Shown here in pieces: positions 60,589 to 64,000 of a stretch of 64,000 nt of DNA. A model generated the notes under the pieces. It made no database searches. It saw only the letters and a list, made by a program, of their open reading frames with translations, and was not told the DNA's origin. This DNA is from Haladaptatus sp. DJG-WS-42. Lineage in GTDB: Archaea > Halobacteriota > Halobacteria > Halobacteriales > Halococcaceae. Within the stretch, counting starts at the first letter, position 1. Each line of letters starts with the position of its first letter. Position numbers and translations under genes: made by a program. Location: positions 2,100,422-2,164,421 of the forward strand of contig NZ_CP147243.1 in NCBI RefSeq assembly GCF_037198285.1, read 5' to 3'.

Positions 60589-60759
60589 ATGGAATCCACC
60601 CGCAAGGGCCTTCGGTCGGGCGCAATCACCAAAGATACCTACGAGCGACTCACCTGCGCGGCGTGCAATAAGGCACTCAAAACGCGCAATGACCCGGACG
60701 AAATCGGGTCGATTCGGGTGTGTCCGGACTGCGGAACCGAGTGGCGCGAACTGCGCTAA
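60589..60759 (+). CDS. HVO_0758-like zinc-finger microprotein
   Basis: A 56-residue protein starting MESTRKGLRSGAITKDTYER with CAAC and CPDC pairs and ending EWRELR. It closely matches the pattern of Haloferax HVO_0758, a small zinc-finger protein with known solution structure (from memory). An ATG 7 bases after a TGG-rich stretch; the transcript start is unclear. Its stop directly abuts the end of the convergent aldo/keto reductase gene. Confidence 0.85.
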   Translation: MESTRKGLRSGAITKDTYERLTCAACNKALKTRNDPDEIGSIRVCPDCGTEWRELR

Positions 60760-61848
60760 TCACTCGAAAATCGCGTCGAACGCACGGGCGCCCATCGCGT
60801 CTCCCTCACCGGCTTTCAGGTTTTCTTCGACGTGGGCGGGCGACGACATCCCGACAAGCGAACACGTCACGCCCGGCCCGCTCCTCGCAAAGTTGAGCGA
60901 CCGCTGTGCCGTCGTCTCGCCGGGCAGTTGGGCGGCCACCGCCTCGGGGAGGTCTGTCGCCAGTTTTCCTTGCAACAGACTCGCGCTCGTGAACACGTTG
61001 AGTCCGGCTTCGCGCGCGAACCAGAGCGCGCTCTGGGGGCCGTCCGGGCCGTCGTGACTTTCGACAGTGAATGCATCCGCCATCCGGACGTTGAACGGCA
61101 ACTGAATCGCGCGAAAGTGCGTCGCGGTGTTGCCCGCGGCACGGGCGGCTTTCCGCGCCCGCGAGACGACTTCGACAATCGAGAGGTAGTGGTCGTGGGA
61201 TTTCGGCACCCGAAAGGCGTCCCACGTCGCCACGCCGTAGTGGTTGATGTCGCCGTTGGCCGCGCGTTCTTCGAGTCGGGTGAACGCGGCTTCGAGTTGG
61301 TCGTACACGTCTTCGGGTGAACGCACGTCGAGTTGCGTCTCCGGGTTGTGGACGTAGTAGAGGTCGATGGTATCGAGGTCGAGATTCGAGAGCGAGCGGT
61401 CGAGTTGGTCGTCAATGTACGCTGGAGAAATACAGTGGCTGCCATGAGCCAACTCGTCGCTGGCGACGATGCCCGAATCGACGTACTCAGATTTGACGTA
61501 CGCACCCGGATTCTCGGGCCGGTCGCCGTCGAAGGGAACGAACCCGCCTTTGGTCGAAATTAAGATTTCGTCGCGCTCAACGTCAGCGTCCGCGAGCGCC
61601 TTCCCGACCACACGCTCACTGCGCTGGTTTCGGTAGTTGATAGCGGTGTCAACGACGTTACAGCCAGATTCGAGCGCGGTGACGATGGCGTCGTGATAGG
61701 CGTCGTCCACCGTGTCGGTGGCGTCGCCAAGGTAGGTGCCAACGCCGATACTCGTGACCGTCTGGTCGCCAAACCGTCGAAAGTACGCGCGGCCGTACCG
61801 CTCGAAGTAGCGGTTGCGGTAGCGCCACGTCCCGTCCTGTGTGGCCAT
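60760..61848 (-). CDS. Aldo/keto reductase
   Basis: A 362-residue NAD(P)H-dependent reductase of the AKR TIM-barrel fold. The catalytic set is visible: D and Y in VVDTAINYRNQRSERVVGKAL, K in LISTKGGFVP, and H in YYVHNPETQLD. The length is long for the family because of insertions after the Tyr region. The substrate, probably a sugar or aldehyde, is unknown. ATG start; no operon partner. Confidence 0.92.
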   Translation of the reverse strand: MATQDGTWRYRNRYFERYGRAYFRRFGDQTVTSIGVGTYLGDATDTVDDAYHDAIVTALESGCNVVDTAINYRNQRSERVVGKALADADVERDEILISTKGGFVPFDGDRPENPGAYVKSEYVDSGIVASDELAHGSHCISPAYIDDQLDRSLSNLDLDTIDLYYVHNPETQLDVRSPEDVYDQLEAAFTRLEERAANGDINHYGVATWDAFRVPKSHDHYLSIVEVVSRARKAARAAGNTATHFRAIQLPFNVRMADAFTVESHDGPDGPQSALWFAREAGLNVFTSASLLQGKLATDLPEAVAAQLPGETTAQRSLNFARSGPGVTCSLVGMSSPAHVEENLKAGEGDAMGARAFDAIFE

Positions 61849-61884
61849 ACAGCGCCTTACGGCGCGAGCAATAAAAGCGGGAAG

Positions 61885-63060
61885 TTAGAGTTCGCCCGCC
61901 ATCCCGTCGAACAGACGGTCTACGAGTTCGGAGCGATTGAGGCCTTTTCGCGGCCCGATTCCTTCCATGTGCTCGACTGAGAGTTGGCCGCCGCCCATCC
62001 GCGCGTGGCCGCCCGCACTCGACATCGGGATGTTGTCGACGACTTCCTGGAGGGTTTTTCCCATGTGGACGCGGTCGTCACGCGAGCGGCCCGAGAGGTG
62101 AATCGTTCCGTTTCGAGAGCCGAGGACGACAACCGCAGTCACGCCTTCGAGGCGGACGAGTTCGTCTGCGGCTTGGGGAATGGCATCGACGATTTCAACG
62201 TCGCCCACGTCGCTCACGGCGAACGGCGGGTTCACGTCGCACTTCGTAATCGCGCGGGCTTTGATTTTGAGCACCTCACCTTCGACTTGTGGGTTTGCGA
62301 TGCGGTCGAGTGCGTCTTCATCAACGCCCGCAAAGAGATAGCTACACGCCTGAAACTCTGCCGCAGAACAGCCCTTCGTCAGGTGCTTCGTGTCTGCTTG
62401 AATGCCGTAGAGCAAGCCCGTCGCAAGCTCATGGGGAAGCGGTTTTTCGACCGTTTCGTCCTCTTTGTGTGGTTCGTAGCCCTGTTGGTCGAGATACTCT
62501 GCAAGAATTGTCGAACACGCGCCGTAGTCGGTTCGACAGTCGGTGAATTGTGTGCCTGTGCCGGTGCCGGGGTGGTGGTCGATGACCGCGAACGGCGTGA
62601 TTCCAGACGCTCCATTGAACCCGCGAGACACGTTGTGGTCTACAAGTACGACGTTCTTTGAGGTGAGTTCGCTCGCGTTGTCGATGTTCTGGAGTTCGAG
62701 GTCGAGCACCGTCTCGAACGCCCGATTTTCTTGGTGGCGAATCTTCCCCGGATACTGCAGCGTCGCTTTCGTATCAACACTGTCTGCGAGAAAGGCAACG
62801 GCGGCCGCACAGGCCATCGCGTCCGGGTCGGGGTTCGGATGCATCAACACCGACACCTCGTCGTACTTCTGCAGTTGTTTCACAAAGCGCGCCCCTTTGG
62901 GCCGTCGAAGTCGAGGCGTGCCGTTTCTGAACGCGACCACGAGAATAAGAAGGACGACCAGTGCGACTACGACGAGTACGAGCGGATTTTGCTCGATAAA
63001 GGCCGAAGCAGTATCGGTCAACTGACCGAAATCTCCTCCTACGACGGCCTGTTTCGACAT
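61885..63060 (-). CDS. Membrane-anchored DHH/DHHA1 phosphoesterase
   Basis: A 391-residue protein with one helix at 26-44, then a DHH domain (HPNPDPDA 74-81, VVLVDHN, AVIDHHPG, GLLYGIQADTKHLT) and a DHHA1 domain with SAGGHARMGGGQL. This active site hydrolyses nanoRNA or cyclic dinucleotides. The single anchor and lack of a PAS/GGDEF part differ from bacterial GdpP, but a c-di-AMP phosphodiesterase or nanoRNase role is plausible (inference). ATG 63060 is supported by a TATA-like ACATACTTA about 30 bp upstream; a palindrome overlaps it. Confidence 0.88.
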   Translation of the reverse strand: MSKQAVVGGDFGQLTDTASAFIEQNPLVLVVVALVVLLILVVAFRNGTPRLRRPKGARFVKQLQKYDEVSVLMHPNPDPDAMACAAAVAFLADSVDTKATLQYPGKIRHQENRAFETVLDLELQNIDNASELTSKNVVLVDHNVSRGFNGASGITPFAVIDHHPGTGTGTQFTDCRTDYGACSTILAEYLDQQGYEPHKEDETVEKPLPHELATGLLYGIQADTKHLTKGCSAAEFQACSYLFAGVDEDALDRIANPQVEGEVLKIKARAITKCDVNPPFAVSDVGDVEIVDAIPQAADELVRLEGVTAVVVLGSRNGTIHLSGRSRDDRVHMGKTLQEVVDNIPMSSAGGHARMGGGQLSVEHMEGIGPRKGLNRSELVDRLFDGMAGEL

Positions 63061-63082
63061 ATCAATCCGCTCTACGCCGACT

Positions 63083-63097
63083 GGTAAGTATGTTACC
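63083..63097. promoter_or_regulatory. Palindrome across the DHH promoter
   Basis: GGTAA-GTATG-TTACC, perfect 5-bp arms, lying on the TATA-like region of the DHH gene (minus strand). A protein bound here would compete with TBP. Confidence 0.5.
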
Positions 63098-63111
63098 CTC
63101 AATCACGAAAC

Positions 63112-63129
63112 TCAACTGAATTTAGTTGA
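63112..63129. terminator. Hairpin after the epimerase gene
   Basis: TCAACT-GAATTT-AGTTGA, perfect 6-bp arms just past the epimerase stop (minus strand). Could end the epimerase transcript or act as a second operator of the DHH gene. Confidence 0.4.
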
Positions 63130-63133
63130 CATA

Positions 63134-64000
63134 TTACGCTCCTGCTTTGCGGTGAGCATCGATAGCCGCGCGGTAGCCCTCGCGGTAGGTTGGATACGTT
63201 AGCTCGTAGCCAAGCGAGCGCAGGTGCTCGTTCGAACACCGCTTGCTCGTCAGAAGCCGGCGTTTGGCGGCCGCAGAGAGTGTCTCATCTGCGAGGCGCT
63301 CGGCTTTCGTCTGCTTTGGCGGCTCAGCCACATCACACGCGGTGGCGAGCCAGTCGGCAAACTCCCACTTCGAGGCGGGTTCATCGTCTGCGACCAGTAC
63401 AACCTCACCGCGTGCACAGTCCGTTTCGAGGAAATAGCGGAGCGCCCCGGCCGCATCGTCTCGGTGCACCATGTTGAGATACCCCTCCGTCACCGGCCCC
63501 GTAAGGTAGCGGTCAAGCCGGTATCTGTCCGGCCCATATAGCCCAGCAAAGCGTGCGACGGTGCCGTCGATGCCGACTGTGTCAGCCGCAGAAAGCGCCA
63601 CGTCCTCGGCCGCTGCGAGGACGCGTGTCTTCTCGGTGGTTGGGTCAATCGCTGTCTGCTCGTCCACCCACGCGCCGTCGTGGTCGCCGTACACGCCCGT
63701 ACTGGAGGTGTAGATGAGGCGGTCGGGAGCGGTTTCCCGGTCGGCAAAGTGGTTGAGCGCGCCTTCGAGTCCGTCCACGAAAATCCGGCGTGCTGCCTCT
63801 GGACCACGTCCCCCGGAACTCGCCGCGAACACGAGTGCATCGACGTCCGGAACTGCCGCGAGTGAGTCCGGGTCGGTTAGGTCTGCTTGCACCGCCTCGA
63901 ATCCGGCGGCTTCGATGGCAGACAGTCCCGACTCAGACCGGCGGACACCGACGACTTCGTGGTCAGTCGAAAGCTGGCGGCCGAGTTCCAGCCCGACGTA
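63134..64000 (-). CDS. SDR-family NAD(P)-dependent epimerase, truncated by the window end
   Basis: At least 288 residues of an extended short-chain dehydrogenase. The frame continues to the last base of the window, where it reads YVGLELGRQLSTDHEVVGVR, so the start and part of the Rossmann motif lie outside. Inside are ADLTDP, IYTSSTGVYGDHDGAWVDE (catalytic Ser; the YxxxK motif is not clear) and a NMVHRDDAAGAL segment. It resembles YeeZ-like SDRs of unknown substrate. Co-directional with the DHH gene but separated by palindromes. Confidence 0.88.
   Translation of the reverse strand, partial: YVGLELGRQLSTDHEVVGVRRSESGLSAIEAAGFEAVQADLTDPDSLAAVPDVDALVFAASSGGRGPEAARRIFVDGLEGALNHFADRETAPDRLIYTSSTGVYGDHDGAWVDEQTAIDPTTEKTRVLAAAEDVALSAADTVGIDGTVARFAGLYGPDRYRLDRYLTGPVTEGYLNMVHRDDAAGALRYFLETDCARGEVVLVADDEPASKWEFADWLATACDVAEPPKQTKAERLADETLSAAAKRRLLTSKRCSNEHLRSLGYELTYPTYREGYRAAIDAHRKAGA

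Overview
The window is about 64 kb of gene-dense chromosome from a haloarchaeon (class Halobacteria). This is shown by the very acidic proteins, the high GC content (about 60% by eye), many apparently leaderless genes with a TATA-like element 25-30 bp upstream of the start, and archaeal markers: thermosome, TFB, LonB, NadM, the archaeal shikimate entry enzymes and an AglD-like N-glycosylation enzyme. The genus cannot be fixed from sequence alone. No rRNA, tRNA, CRISPR array, prophage or intact insertion sequence was found.

Layout. 1-4.3 kb: gatB, then a tight operon of two membrane proteins (the first DUF3100-like) and an M20/AbgB-like amidohydrolase behind a strong dyad. 4.4-9.4 kb: chromosome organisation (coiled-coil protein, SMC, ScpA). 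9.4-16.9 kb: purine/methylthioadenosine salvage, PhzF, PEP synthase, a lipoprotein and two membrane proteins. 17-21 kb: MetRS and pyruvate kinase. 21-25 kb: an NfeD/SPFH membrane pair split by an AT-richer Tat lipoprotein gene, two regulators and a TRAM protein. 25.2-30.7 kb: MFS transporter, Cys-cluster protein, MBL hydrolase, regulator, zinc microprotein, methyltransferase and glycosyltransferase. 30.7-38.2 kb: an amidohydrolase-fold protein lacking metal ligands, thermosome, a nadM/SAM-hydrolase/TRIC operon, and LonB plus a CPBP protease. 38-46 kb: VOC protein, a cysteine-less MGMT-like protein, then trpCBA, the ADH synthase and DHQ synthase II genes, and convergent aroD: aromatic amino acid synthesis from sugar phosphates to tryptophan, in part. 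46-47 kb: a small accessory patch (SnoaL-like gene and a possible IS200/IS605-type end). 47-54 kb: an orphan DNA methylase, TFB, a house-cleaning NTPase, an AglD-like GT/flippase-fold protein, radical SAM-HhH, and a zinc microprotein coupled to Hsp20. 54-64 kb: DAO oxidoreductase, LLM-like protein, hydrolase, an MFS-GT81-unknown-NUDIX operon, an HVO_0758-like zinc protein, aldo/keto reductase, a membrane-anchored DHH/DHHA1 phosphoesterase, and an SDR epimerase cut by the window end.

Most of the window is ordinary core chromosome. The strongest candidates for something not well described are the dyad-controlled DUF3100/amidohydrolase operon, the nadM-SAM hydrolase-TRIC operon, the membrane DHH protein with a palindrome across its promoter, and two proteins that keep a family fold but have lost catalytic residues (MGMT-like at 39.4 kb, amidohydrolase-like at 30.7 kb). 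Convergent genes are packed with almost no spacer, and one pair shares a single CTAG for both stop codons.
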